Shown: in pieces, positions 21,905 through 35,439 of the stretch
Numbering within the stretch: the stretch's first letter is position 1
Layout of the letters: every line of letters starts with the position of its first letter
From: Paralvinella palmiformis
Lineage: Eukaryota > Annelida > Polychaeta > Terebellida > Alvinellidae
NCBI GenBank assembly: GCA_025642065.1
Contig: JAODUP010000467.1
Coordinates: 15,001-79,000 of the forward strand
Direction: 5' to 3'
DNA length: 64,000 nucleotides
Translations under genes and position numbers: made by a program
Notes under the pieces: generated by a model
What the model was told of the DNA's origin: nothing
Seen by the model: only the letters and a program-made list of their open reading frames with translations
Database searches by the model: none

Positions 21905-23735
21905 TGCTGTGGCATAAATATTAAAGAATGTGTTGAGGATCTACAGTTGTCTTAACACCCAAGAAAGCGTGAGGGATCAGTTGTCCAGAGTATCATAAAT
22001 CACCATGCTCCTTCGTGTTAAAAAATCATCACGTTGAGACCAGAAACTCCTTGGTACTGTAATCAACTCAGATCTGCTAAGAAACTTCGGAGGAAAGCAG
22101 AGAGAGCCTGGCGCCGAACTTCGTTAACGGTGCACTTTGAAATATACAGGGATTTCTGTAGACAAATTAACACACTACTTTTCGAGGAGAAGAGGTGTTT
22201 CTATTCCACAAATATAGAGGAATATGGAAAAAGATCAAACGAAACTCTTCAAATTAACTAAAAACTTGATTGGAAGTAACTCAAATGTAAATCTTCCACA
22301 TTTTACCTCTGCTGAACTCCTGGCGGGCAAGTTCAGCAATTATTTCATGAACAATCATCAGGAATAAGATCATTTCCGGTACCCCAAAATTGAAGAATTA
22401 TCGTCCTAGTTCTAATTTTCCTTTCATCTCTAAACGAATTGGAAAGGTAGTAGCAAGGCGTATAGAAGAATGCTAGAGCACGATGATCTTAATGACATTC
22501 ACCAATCTGCTTATCGTAGAGGTCATCCAACAGAAACTGCTTTTTTGAAAGTGCACAGTGACATTGCTGACGCTCTTGATGAAGGATCCATAGCTTTTGA
22601 CGTAACCGATCACCCAATTCTACTGAAGCGCTTAGAAGTTTGCCTTGGAATAAAGGAAAAAGCTTTAACTTGGGTAAAGTCGTACCTCACTGACAGAGCT
22701 CAGTATTTTTCAATGCCCAATAAAACCTCGCCAGATGTAGGTCTTCTTTTTGGTATACCAATGGGATCTGTTTTGGGACCAAAGAACTACTGTATGTATA
22801 CCAAATTAGTAGGTGAAATTATTAAACGGTATAATATTAAATATCATTGTTATGCCAATGATTCACAAGTGGACATGATTTTGAAGTCATGTGATAAATG
22901 GGATGGTATTTCATCTTCAATTTAAGCTTGTGTTACAGACATAAGTACTTGGATGAACAGCAACATGCTGAAATTAAATAAGGACAAGTCAGACTTCATT
23001 GTTTTCTCATCCAAGCAACATGTAAAGAAAACTGAGAATCTTCGCATTAAGGTAGGATCTAGTTATATAAATAATTTCGTGTTTGTAAGACATCTATGGC
23101 TTATATCAGATAATACCATAGGAATAGAGAAGCAGGTGAATTTATATGTAAGTCCTGCTATAACCTAATAAGAAATATAGGACTTATTCGTAAGTACATA
23201 AATGATGAGACATGCAAGACTTTAGTCCAAGTCCTTATCATTTCTCGACTGGACTCTGGCAATGCATTATTATATAATATCCCCCTCCCTCTAACCAACC
23301 GCCTACCGCGAGTGTAGAACTGTGCTGCACGTTTGGTGACAAGCACTATCAAAAGGAAACATAGAACACCAGTTTTGTTCCAGATGCACTGGCTTCCTGT
23401 AGGTTTCAGATCATTGTACAAGATCCTGTTACTTACGTTTAAAGTATGGAATGGAACAGCACCAGTGTATCTAAGCGATCTGATCGAAAAATATATACCA
23501 GTAAGAATGCTCCGATCTGAGTCCTATTCACTTTTGCGGGTACGAAGAAGCCACGCAGCAATGTACGGAGACAAATCTTTCTGAGCATCAGCTCCCAGGC
23601 TGTGGAACGAGTTGCCAAACCACAGTAAATTCGCAGCAAGTAGAGACATATTTTTAATTGTGTTTTAAATGTTAAGCGCCTTAGAACAAATTCGGCTGAA
23701 TACGGCGTTATATAAAATACTAGTATTATTATATT
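21905..23735 (+). pseudogene. L2/CR1-group LINE copy C (5' truncated, inactive)
   Basis: Open segments at 22034-22261, 22470-22925, 22953-23168 and 23333-23584 carry successive RT parts: DDLNDIHQSAYRRGHPTETA; LTWVKSYLTDRAQYFSM; FGIPMGSVLGP; the catalytic box as CYANDSQV, where the first Asp of YADD is Asn (codon 22857-22859); MNSNMLKLNKDKSDFIVFSS; and the C-terminal LFQMHWLPV and KILLLTFKVWNGTAPVYLSDL. The 3' end has AAGCGCCTTAGAACAAATTC then CGGCGTTATATAAA and an ATTAT tail, typical of this LINE group. It belongs to a family different from copies A and B. Nothing could be translated across the stops. Confidence 0.88.
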
Positions 23736-24640
23736 ATAAAGGTTATGCCTATTATGGGCTCTCGTTGCGCCAACTAACATAACAGTTTCAGTTGAGAACA
23801 CGACATAATTGTGTCGTGTACGCTACCGGCGTCGCCAAGTTGTTGCTAACAAACATAACAATAGAACGATTTCCCGATCTGGTTGAAAGTTTGTGCTTTC
23901 ATGAACTCTCGGCGCTCTAACCAATGTAACAGTTTTAGTTAAACGCCAAGGTGTTAACCCACCCGGATTAAAATGTATGCCCATTATCAGCTATCGATGC
24001 ACTAACCAACAGAACAGTTTGTATGTGTATATGTGTGTGTGTGTGTATGTGTGTGTGTGTGAACAATTCTCCTATAAGAACATTGTTTTATACAGTTTGA
24101 GTTTTAGGTCTGGCTTCGTAAATCTCCGATGAGAAAGCCACTATTTCAACATCTTGGCGTAGGAGTCATCGCAGAACACGGGGAACCCAGACTGGCAGAA
24201 AGTTAATTGGGCGTAATAAATATGTTAGATTAACTGCTACCAGCCACAACGTGCTCATAGCAATACAACTAATGTAAATACCAGCAATCCTATTTTCTAA
24301 ATGATGGTGAGTCGGCAAAGGTTTGGTTTACTATTAATTCAATTGATAATACATATTGTTCCGATTTTATATCTAAATCTATTAAATCCATTGTGCGTCC
24401 TCATCGTACATAATCTAGAGATTTACCAAGCAATGCTAATTTAAACAACCTGTATGTAACAGACACCTTTCAGTATTATCAGAAGATTCAAGTCCCTTTA
24501 TCGGCGTGTTGTCTGAATTTTCCATCCTTGAGGAATAAAGCCATATCCATGTAAACCATTCGGCCATCATTTGGCTGTATAGTTCGTTATTAATTTATCC
24601 GATTGCATACGTAGAAAGATCACATACGAAAAGTATCGTG
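23736..24640. other. Unassigned, with diverged internal repeats and (TG)n
   Basis: TGCGCCAACTAACATAACAG (about 23766), GCGCTCTAACCAATGTAACA (about 23911) and TGCACTAACCAACAGAACAG (about 23997) are related words, suggesting a degraded tandem or SINE-like unit. A short palindrome, ACACGACA and TGTCGTGT around a 6-base loop, lies at 23798-23819. (TG)n tracts are at 24024-24061. Confidence 0.4.
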
Positions 24641-24834
24641 GCTTAAATATTATTAAATAATGTATGTAGGATCTACAGTCGTTTGAACACCTGCCTAAAT
24701 GTGATAAACCACTTGAAGAGCTTTTAGAAACCAATAACAAAGGTCACCAAAATATGATTAATCACCATCTTCCCAGCTACAAAATTATCACGTTGAGAGC
24801 AGAAAACCATTTGTACTCAACTCACTCACTCACC

Positions 24835-24885
<51 letters not shown>

Positions 24886-26245
24886 ACAGGAATCTATCTA
24901 GAAATATTTATACACTACTATTCGAGGAGAAGAGGTACTTGTAATCAACAAAAATAGAGGAATATGGAAAAGATCAAAATAAACTCCTCAAATTAACTAG
25001 GAGCGTGATGGAAAGAAACTCTAATTTAATGTTCTATAATTCACCTCTGCTGAATATGTAGCGCACAATTTCATCAATTTCATCAGACAATCATCAGAAA
25101 CAATACCATTTCTGATTCCCCAAACAATACCTCCAATATATCCATAGTTACGGTTATTATGTTTCATAGGAAAATGTTGGAAATGTTAAGGTCAAGGAGA
25201 CAACCACCAAGTCTCCGAATAACTCATATGACTTGGATGCACTGTCTACTTCCTTTTCAAAACAATATGGGGATCATCTTCTACCACTGATAAACAGCCA
25301 TTTTCAATAGATCAGTGGATGAATCAGTGATGTCGCTGTGTTTGAAACGAGCTGTCATAACCCCAGTGCTTAAGAAAGCGGGGTTAGATAAGAAAGTTAT
25401 CAAAAATTATCGTCGTATTTCTAAAATTACTAATATCCAAATGTATTGAATATGTAATAGCAAGGGGTATAGAAGAGCACTTAGAGCACAATCACTTTTA
25501 TGAACGTTATCACTCTGCTTCTGTAGATGGCATTCAACAGATATTGCTCTCTTAAAAGCGATCTATGACCGCATTTATCTGTTGATGCAATCAGTCATTC
25601 GATACTAATGAGGCGTTTAGAGGTTTCCTTAGGCATGAATGAAAATGCCTTAACCTCGGTAAAGTCGTATCTTACGACATGATTTACTGGTTCAGCCAAA
25701 TAATTATTGTATGTATACTAAACCAGTTGATAAAATAACCCAACTACATCAGACCAATTATCATTGTTTTGCGATGATATTCAAGACTAAATGACATTAA
25801 CGCCAGTGATAAATCGGACGATGTTTGAAATTCAATTGAAGACATGTGTATTTGGATGAACAGCAACATGCGGATTTTGTATAAATATAAAATCGATTTG
25901 AATATATATTCTATTTATATAACTTCTTCCATATATGAGAGAAATATAGGGCCTTTATTGAATACATGATCCAAGCCTTTAGTCCAGACTTATACTTTAT
26001 GGACTGGACTATAACAATGGAATGTAATATACTACCCCTCTCTTTCTCTGACAAACCATCTGCAGCGAGTGCAGAAATGTTCTATATGTTTGGTGATACG
26101 CAGTCGTAAAAGGGAATTCCTCATGCCTGTGTATGTTCTGACTGACTGACCTTCTTGTACTTTTCACATGAAAAGGCCACACAACTTTGTACCGGGGAAA
26201 ATCTCTCTGACCATCAGCTCCCAGCCTTTTAAATGGGAGCAGCAC
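24641..26245 (+). pseudogene. L2/CR1-group LINE copy D, heavily degraded
   Basis: Aligns with LINE C from GGATCTACAGTCG (24670) onward: AATCACCATCTTCCC, TTCGAGGAGAAGAGGT, AGGAATATGGAAA, the GAGCACAATCACTTTTATGA segment, and AGCTCCCAGCCTTT near the end. No reading frame survives; deletions have removed the YADD region. A (TA)n tract at 24839-24878 interrupts it. Its right end abuts R1. Confidence 0.8.
24839..24878. repeat. (TA)n microsatellite inside LINE D
   Basis: About 20 TA units between CTCTC and GAAATATACAGG. LINE C has no repeat here but reads TTGAAATATACAGGG. Confidence 0.95.
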
Positions 26246-26249
26246 AACA

Positions 26250-27425
<1,176 letters not shown>

Positions 27426-28231
27426 AAGTGTCAGGTCATTACCATATAGCAGAAATAATAATCATTAAAAAACAAGAAATTAGGTAGATCTCATTCAATA
27501 TATGCTATTACGATGTAATTCAGTATTTAAAAACCTAAGTTGGAGACTTCTACTGATATTTCATCCATCAGTAATAACATGTAAGCAAGTATGTATCAAT
27601 GAGTTTAGCCACCCTGGCTTCAGTCGAATAACATTTTAGCAACCAAAAACTTAGCTACGAGGAAATGGAGAATCATCTTATGTTGAGTTCACTCTTATTT
27701 TGGGAATGGCACAATATAAAACTAATTAAATCCTTGCTGTTGAGTTTTTTTAAAGTTTAAGCCATAAGCTGTTAATATACACTTCCTTAGAAAAGTTAAT
27801 TGAGAGGAATTGTATTTTGTTTAAATCCTATAATTGGAAGTCTCTTCTCCGAACTTTAAGCTACGTTTTCGAGTGGAGAAGAGGTAATACAAATACCCGA
27901 AAAGAGCAATTCCAAGATCTAACTTTCTTACATTGGGGCAGTAACGAATCTACATTGCAATTGGTTTGGTGTCTAGCATGGACAAAGTTTATTTTAGAAA
28001 ATATCTTTTTTTATTTTATTTAATTCAACCTCCATACATGGAGAGAAATAGCAGTATAGTAAATGCATTAAAACATATACAGCAAAAGCACGTGGAACAC
28101 AACATATTTTAAAACAGATATACAATAATATGGCATAGAATACAAATTTCATTATAATATATATACAACGATATGATATGGGATATAATAAACATGGTAT
28201 AATACTTGTGATGTATAGCAATATTAAAAGG
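27426..28231. other. Unassigned AT-rich stretch
   Basis: No partner in the window noticed. A frame at 27817-28023 (FKSYNWKSLLRTLSYVFEWR) is not recognised. Confidence 0.4.
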
Positions 28232-28250
28232 CAAACACACACACACACAT

Positions 28251-28300
<50 letters not shown>
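28232..28300. repeat. (AC)n(TA)n microsatellite
   Basis: CA repeats then about 22 TA units; immediately left of R4 copy 1. Confidence 0.95.
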
Positions 28301-28304
<4 letters not shown>

Positions 28305-28309
28305 TCAGT

Positions 28310-28728
28310 GTATAGTTTATATTTTATTATTTTATTTATCCTTTACATGCAAAAAATATATAACATACACTTCTTTAGCCATTGAGTCCGATATATATAT
28401 TTATAATTTCTTATATCCCTAAAGCAGTATATTAATATGATACGTGAATGCAGCAATACATACAATTGTTAAAAACACTATTCTATTGAAAGGTTTATGA
28501 TAACCATGACTATGCTAATTCCACGATCATTTACTATTTATGCTACTTACGATACATATTTGCAATAGTTACTTTGTCTATATCAATAAAACAAATTTTC
28601 ATGTTAAATTAGTTTTATTGCTTAAATATAAAAACAGGTTTGGTAACAAACCAATAATATATATTATTTCAGCTGTTACTAAGTAAATCCTTACTCGCTT
28701 TCGCACACAGGATATTTAGTGCATACCA

Positions 28729-28791
<63 letters not shown>

Positions 28792-29400
28792 GTATCAGAC
28801 AGTACTATTACAAGGATTGAAACCTAATGAATTCGAACACCACCCCCCATTTATATTCTGCAAATTGCAAGTTGATATTGCTCTAAGTAATAATAGAAAT
28901 TGTTAAATAAAATTAGTGATCAAGAATGTCAAACAGTTTTTTATGTGTTAGTGTTATGATACTTTCTTTCACGTCCACCTGAGTACAAAAATTTTCAATA
29001 ATGTTAGATCTGATTAAAAGATATAAAATACCTTTAGTGGGTATTTTTTACACATTAAATATTGTATCCTTGATTCACTGATTAATATTAGTTATATGAT
29101 GAATTGACACATTTTGACACAGGGTGAAAAAACAGCTAATTCGTATGAGTAAAATATTTATGAAAGGCTTCTACCATAATCGATATCATTGCACTGTCTT
29201 TGTTTCAATCAGTTTCAATTTTATGGTGGAACCTTGACACTACCACTATTTATATTTATATTTGTCTTGGGCGTTCTTTCAGTCCAATTATATAATTGAG
29301 TGTATGCAGAAAAAAACTAAAGAAAATTATTGACAGAGACATACTGTTTATTCTCTATTTCTCAAACATTGTGATTAGAACTGCAAGAAGTTGTTTCCTT
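28310..29400 (+). repeat. Dispersed repeat R4, copy 1
   Basis: Aligns directly with 35440-36507: ATTTCTTATATC(C/G) then ATGATACGT(G/T)AATGCA; CAATAAAACAA; TTACTCGCTTTC; AACGAATTCG-like; ATTAGTGATCA; TTTCAATTTTATG(G/A)TGG; CATACTGTTTATTC(T/G). Contains a (TA)n tract at 28733-28790 absent from the partner. No coding capacity. Confidence 0.75.
28733..28790. repeat. (TA)n microsatellite inside R4 copy 1
   Basis: About 28 TA units between CATTTAATAT and CCGTATCAGAC; R4 copy 2 has non-repetitive sequence at the matching place. Confidence 0.95.
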
Positions 29401-29745
29401 AACCAGTTTCTCTAAAACAATTTGCTGAAACTCAATCTCTAGAAAGCAATTCGTTTGAGCGAAACATTTAAATAATGAAAATAAGCCGTATTATTTTAAC
29501 CAGGTTTGTCGCACTTTTACTACGAATCTCTGATAAATAAACAACAATACTGTTGTCCATAACCATAACATTGGCCTAAATGTAAACATATTGATATACA
29601 AAAGACTGCTAATCGACAGTGATAGTAACACCAACAAGACTATGCCTCCTAACTATCAATGTAGAAGATCTCGGAGAAGATTAAATCTTGAGACATGATT
29701 ATCAGAAAGGCATCCATGAAATATCAAAACATTTGATGGGTAATT
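29401..29745. other. Unassigned stretch
   Basis: No feature recognised. Confidence 0.4.
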
Positions 29746-31290
29746 GTGATGGACGTTACCTGCCAAGGGGTGTACCTGCTAAAGAGCTACCACAGTGATT
29801 TAGCAATTTATTCATCAAGAAGGTTGATAACATCAGACGTAACCTTCAAGCAAGACGATTACAAAGGTATCACAATGCGCCTGATGTACGCACTGGCGTG
29901 TCTGAATTACTACCCGATTTTAAAGCTGCCACACAAGGGGATGTGCGAAGTGGTATACCCAAAGCCCCAGGATAGATCACATGAACTTGATCCGGCTCCA
30001 GCATAGCTTTTCAAACAGTACCTGAATGAACTGAACCCGTTAGTGACTGTAATCATGACGTATCCGCAGCATATTAATACCATTGACTACCAAATACTAC
30101 TACACCGATTAGAACAATATTTCGGCATCACACGTACACCGCGAGCTTGTATGGCATCATATCTAAGTGATCGTTTCCAAACTGTTTATGTTGATGGTGA
30201 ACTGTCATTGCCAGCATTGATGAAGTACAGGGTTCACCAAAGCTCCGTTCTTGGTCAGAATAAGTACGTACCCCTTGGCGACGTCATCAAACCAAATGAT
30301 GCCATCATTCCCCCAGCCTGAGCAATGGTACGCATTGGGAATTAACTCGTCGAACTAGAGGTCTGGACGCATCAGAACATGCTGAAGCCAATTAATCACA
30401 AAACAGAAGCAATACTATTTACATCAAACCATAATTCACAGTACATGAACAAAATGTAGATAATTCTCGAATAACGCATTAAACATGTATGCACAATTTC
30501 GGTGTCATTTCCGATTTTACCATGACAATGGCACAACAGGTCACCTCAATATGGAGATTTGGATATACACAACAGCGCAGCATCGGGCATATCCGGCGTT
30601 ATTTATCTAGCGATGATACTAAGCCATTGCTGCACGGGCTTGTAACGTCAAGATTGGACTACTGTAATGCTCTCCTCTGTAGACTACCGGATACTATGAT
30701 GAACAAGCTACAAAATGAACAGAACACGGCAGCACATACTGTGACTAGGTCAGCTAGCTACAATAATATTACGTCCGTAATAAAGAAACTTTGCTGGCTT
30801 CCAGTAAAATAGCGAGCTCAGTATAAGCTTTTAGTCAACACGTATAAGGCATTGAACAACCAATATCCTGTGTATTTGAGAGACATGTTGCAGGTATACA
30901 CACCAGACAGGACTCTCAGATCCCCAAATACACAACGTTTAAAAAGTCCACTATGGCCAATGAACAAATCTAGTAATCCTCAATAATATAAAATATAAAA
31001 TGTTTACATCCTATTTTGTCTTAGCTCAAGATTATCTTATAACAGTATATTACAATGATTTAGCTTAGTCAGTTATGTTTTTGTTAGCTCTCTAATTCTT
31101 ATCATAGTATTACGTCATAATATTAAACACCACAATATTGTAATATTTCATTTTACAGGAAATATATATGTTTATCATGTCGTTTGGACATTTTAATTTA
31201 CTTTGATATGTTTTGCATTGAAAGGAATTTGGAACATGATATATTTTATGAAAAGAGTGCTATATAAATGTGCTTATTTAATAATAATAA
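29746..31290 (+). pseudogene. L2/CR1-group LINE copy F (inactive)
   Basis: 29860-30321 includes an RT segment, NTIDYQILLHRLEQYFGIT then MASYLSDRFQTVYVDGE and QSSVLGQ (from a GVPQGSVLGP-type motif). The YADD region is deleted or unrecognisable. 30489-30812 encodes NFGVISDFTMTMAQQV, GHIRRYLSSDDTKPLLHGLV, SRLDYCNALLC, AAHTVTR and KKLCWLPVK, the usual C-terminal LINE segment; it continues out of frame with ALNNQYPVYLRDMLQVYTPD. The end GAAAAGAGTGCTATATAAAT is the group's 3' signature, followed by AAT/ATG repeats. A third family, distinct from A/B and C/D/E. Confidence 0.88.
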
Positions 31291-31351
31291 AAATGATGAT
31301 GATGATGATGATGATGATGATGTTGACGATGATGATCAATGATGATAAAAC

Positions 31352-31395
<44 letters not shown>
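31280..31395. repeat. (ATG)n and (AAT)n tail microsatellites
   Basis: AATAATAATAA, (ATG)n at 31294-31322 and (AAT)n at 31351-31395 after the LINE F tail; probably grown from its 3' terminal repeat. Confidence 0.9.
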
Positions 31396-31397
<2 letters not shown>

Positions 31398-31469
31398 GCG
31401 TGTTTCTCATCAGTGGATGCCTCTGAACTCACTAGAATATATAACAAGAAAATTATAATTAATTAATAA
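31396..31469. other. Short unassigned junction
   Basis: Lies between the LINE F tail and the R1-related segment. Confidence 0.3.
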
Positions 31470-32220
31470 GATAACATTATTATTCCATTATTGATAATTG
31501 TTTATAAAATATTCATAGGAGAAGGCTTATATAATATGTCGGTGTGATAGAGGTATTGTCTTGGTACTATAATAAGAAACTTACAAGACGTTTTTATATT
31601 ATTATAGCGTTACCGACATTACATTAGCCATAACTAAAGCTCTACAAGTTTGTAGCTGATGTGCTATAAACAAAGACAGAAATAGAAAATATTTGCCAGA
31701 AAATAAAAACATTAGCCACCTAATAACATCATAATTTACAATAACAACATCTGTTAAAGAAAGAGTAATATCTCTCAGTGCTATCTATCCTCAATAATGA
31801 CTTATTTCTGCTAAATACAATTAACATTATACATAGCGTTTGGGTTATTGATGACTTGTATAATAATACATAATTATAACTCGCCGTCAACAATCCATTA
31901 CCTTAACTTAAGCCCACTCCATGGCCAATGGTCGTGCTATTCTGAGAGATAGAAGTGGTAAATCCAATCAACATCAAACTAGTTATGGTCAGAATAAACG
32001 TAGGCGATGATATATTGATGTGACAGACGCTTTATCTTCAGCATGTAGCTGCCTATGGTGGCACCTGATGATATTATGTTGTCTTGATGCCTGATAATAA
32101 TGTGATGATGTCAAAATGTCACGAGAGACCGCTATGTATGGGTGGCGAACCCCTGTGTCACATGGTAACACTGTTTAAGTACTAGTTGTATAACTAACGG
32201 TTGTATAACTAACGGTTACT
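31470..32220 (-). repeat. R1-related repeat (R1b), inverted copy
   Basis: Reverse complement of 44115-44870: TTTATAGCACATC, TAATATAAAAACGTC, ACCAAGACAATACCTCTATC, CATATTATATAAGCCTTCTC and the end ACCGTTAGTTATACAA all recur. Shares the AAATCCAATCAACATCAAAC core with R1. 32180-32215 contains a short duplication of TTGTATAACTAACGGT. Confidence 0.75.
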
Positions 32221-32319
32221 CAATGGTTTGCTATTTGTAAAACATCAATTGTCAAGATTCAATTATATTATCATAATAGGGTAGACATGATATAATAAAG
32301 AGAATGTAACTAAGTACGT

Positions 32320-33313
32320 GAGAGAGAGAGTGTGTGTGTGTGTTGTGTGTAAAATGGTTTTATAAAAAGACTAGTTGGTGTCTTGTGTTGCCAAAGAGGC
32401 GTAGGACTACAGTGCTAATTACAACACAGCTAACAGTATTGACCATTTCAGTTTGCAAATTAGATTTCTGTTAGAAGCTGGGTTTTGAAGGACAATAGCT
32501 TGTAGCATGGGAGAGAGTGGCATAGTGAATCAGAAGAACAATGTTATGCTTACTTAATGACATAGTAACTGAAGGGAGTATCATTTTGATGAGAAAACAG
32601 AGGAACGAGAGTCCGGTATTATAATGTTATGGTAGGGATGTCCTACAATGTTGACATTCTTCCTGTGTCCAATTTATCCTAGTATTAGAAGTAAAATGGT
32701 ATCGAAGAAAGATGGCATTTCTAGTATGAAACCAATGATTTGGAAGCAAATAATAATTCTTGAATTTAAAATGACTACAAAATAGGAATCATGATGATTG
32801 ATTTTTTACGACTAGTTTTGTCTACATGATAGGCTAAATGGGCTAGTAGTGATCTGTGGACCAACACGCTACCACTAGACCACGGAGGCGCCCCAAAAAT
32901 AGGAATCATGATTAAATTACCAATACTGGTTTCTTTTGATCAACTATATCAATTTTAATATGACATAAACTTTGTTGGTGATCAAACCAGATGTCAGTAC
33001 AGAAATGGGAAAAACCCAGAAAGTTGCATAAGTGAATAAATGACATATGATTATTGGATCACAAATCCAATAAACATAAAGCTGGTTATGGTCAGAATAT
33101 AGAAAGGTCAGTCGCCAGTCAACATCAACAACAACATTAGTCTAACAAACAGTAATGTCTCTCAGTTTTACCTGTACTCCCGGAATGGCTTAATGATGTT
33201 GAAGATAATTTAATGTCTCGGGAGTGTTTATCGTCAACATATTATTATATCTATTTATTTTGCCCATGTTTGTGTCTATCGATATTTTCATTATGTTTAC
33301 CTATATGATTCCG

Positions 33314-33398
<85 letters not shown>

Positions 33399-33400
33399 TA
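32320..33400 (-). repeat. Dispersed repeat R1, copy at 32-33 kb (inverted)
   Basis: Parallel to 26250-27300: GTATTATAATGTTATGGTA, TCCTGTGTCCA, CCAATGATTTGGAA, TTTAAAATGACTAC, ACAAATCCAATAAACATAAA, GCTGGTTATGGTC. The reverse of 32380-32650 matches 43090-43400. Has a SINE-2 insertion (32796-32895). The right end passes into (TA)n at 33318-33393. Confidence 0.75.
32796..32895 (-). mobile_element. SINE-2 insertion with 17-base target duplication
   Basis: On the minus strand it reads TTGGGGCGCCTCCGTGGTCT (box A) with TAGTGGTAGCGTGTTGGTCC, then jumps to a CGTAAAAAATCAATCATC tail, so most of the middle including box B is deleted compared with 56022-56210. It is flanked by AAAATAGGAATCATGAT at 32779-32795 and again at 32896-32912. 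The R1 copy at 26508-26550 shows the site without insertion. Confidence 0.93.
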
Positions 33401-33495
33401 TAATTTATTATATTTAATTAAATTAATTAATTATTTATTTATTCGTTTACTTATTTTTTATTTATCAATTTATTTATTTACTTATTTATTTCCAG
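33318..33495. repeat. (TA)n followed by (TTTA)n
   Basis: About 38 TA units to 33393, then imperfect ATTTA/TTTA repeats to 33495. Confidence 0.95.
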
Positions 33496-34255
33496 GAATC
33501 AAATACATTTTCAACCATATACTTCCCAGAACATATTTATTCTCACTTCTAAAATGTGCATTTTGTAAATACTAATATTTATTTCATAGATGAACCAACT
33601 CCAGATTAACTATTGGTAACATCAATTTGGGTTTTAATAGATGTATGTGATGACCTTCACAAACTGCACTGACATATTTAATTTCGTCTATATAGTGCCA
33701 TCTGAGTAAGTCTATATGTCTGTCAGTCTACCTTGTCTTGGTCGAATGTTAAACATTTAAGCGATTTGTTACAAACACACTAAATGTAAAAACAGTATGA
33801 CACTATATTCCTGGTGGACATCAACAATTCTGAACCTGTTCGACTCCAACTTGAAGATGCTAAAATGTATTTTGAAGCTCCATACTATATAATACCACAT
33901 TATTATTTATGTTGGACAAATAGAAATTTTGTTGAGCACATATAACGAAGATTGCCAGCATTTAGCAGTTGACAAAAGTGTTGTCATCACGGGTCAATCA
34001 ATTATTTGTGTTTACCAAATATGTCATCTCAGCTACTTCCTATTTTGAAATAATTAATCAATGAAAACATTTGTAATTATAACACGTGTTATAAGGCTAA
34101 TTTTGAAGTCCTACATTTCCTAAGGTATATATAATTCATAAAATAATGGCTGTTGGTATTGGTCTTTTATTTATTGTGCTCGTAATTTTACAATGAATGA
34201 ATATGAAGTAAAACATGAACAAATCTATATAGAAAATCATAATAACGAAATAAAA

Positions 34256-34257
<2 letters not shown>
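33496..34257. other. Unassigned AT-rich stretch
   Basis: No feature recognised. Confidence 0.4.

Positions 34258-34318
<61 letters not shown>
34258..34318. repeat. (TA)n microsatellite
   Basis: About 30 TA units. Confidence 0.95.
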
Positions 34319-34320
<2 letters not shown>

Positions 34321-35439
34321 TTTACATTAACCAGGAAGCCATTATTTGTCCATCTGTCCTGTTTGAAGTACTACAAATGTCATTAATGCATCAAGACAGG
34401 AGACCCAGAATGATCTCGGAAGCCTTGATTGAAGATATTAAATTGAACTCTTTTACATCAAAGAAAGTAGTTTAAGGTGAGGATAAGTTACTTTCAGTAA
34501 TATGAATCAAATTGTCCTTATTCTACTGATATGAAGCGAGCTTCGAATCCACTGAATATGTTAGAATATTCTACGTCACCTAGCTTTACTACATTGTCAT
34601 ATATATATATATACATAAGTTGTATTTGAAACACAGGACCAGGGGAAATATTACAAACACTAAAACAGTTAACATTTTCTGAACAGTTATTTAATGGCTT
34701 CCGACACTCTAAACAAGTATATATTAATATATTCATCAAAGTCTAGATGCCAACATAATGACCAAGTTTGAAAATGTCCTGAGAAAATTGTTAGAGTAGT
34801 TGAACGCATAAATACTTTCGGTGTATAGTGACACTAGATATGGGTACTCATAAATAAGTTTAGATTGGCGTGTGCATATGTATGATGCCTCCTTTGTAAT
34901 TAGTAGCATGCATTGTCGGTAGCATTCAATCTACCTTCATCAATGCAATATACAATATGAGTATAAAAGTGGTCGACATATTTATATTCTAATCGAACAG
35001 AAGCCTCAATCAGCTGGTGAGTCATTACATGAGTTCGTATGCGAGTGAGTTATTGGGTGAGTGAATGAGTGACTGACTGAGTAACTTACTGAGTAACTGA
35101 TTCAATAAATGAGTGAGGGCATTCGAGTGGTTTTCTTTCATATTGGTCTTAGTATCACACTTATTGATGAACGAAATATCGAGTAGGTTGTACTGAGATG
35201 GAACACAGAACTTTATTGATTTTCCTTTTATATGAAACTGACACTAATTTACTTCCAGTACTTTAGTGATTTCCAGATGTGCTTTGTTTTCTAGAATATA
35301 TTAAAAATTAAAACAATATAAAAGAGTATTTGGTAATGGATGTATCGATCGTCAATATAACAAATCGTGAACTTTATGCTTTTCAAATGTTGAAGTTAAT
35401 ATTATTGATGGCAGTGAAATGATTTCAGATGTATACTCT
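34319..35439. other. Unassigned stretch; (GAGT)-rich part
   Basis: 35020-35120 is rich in GAGTGAGT/ACTGAGTAACT words, an old degenerate tandem repeat. No gene recognised. Confidence 0.4.

Noticed and set aside
23798..23819. ACACGACA/TGTCGTGT stem-loop as a terminator or regulatory hairpin
   Set aside because: No gene ends nearby and a single 8-base stem is expected by chance in 64 kb.
31989..32171. 60-codon minus-strand frame
   Set aside because: Lies within R1b and is not open in the inverted copy at 44115-44340.
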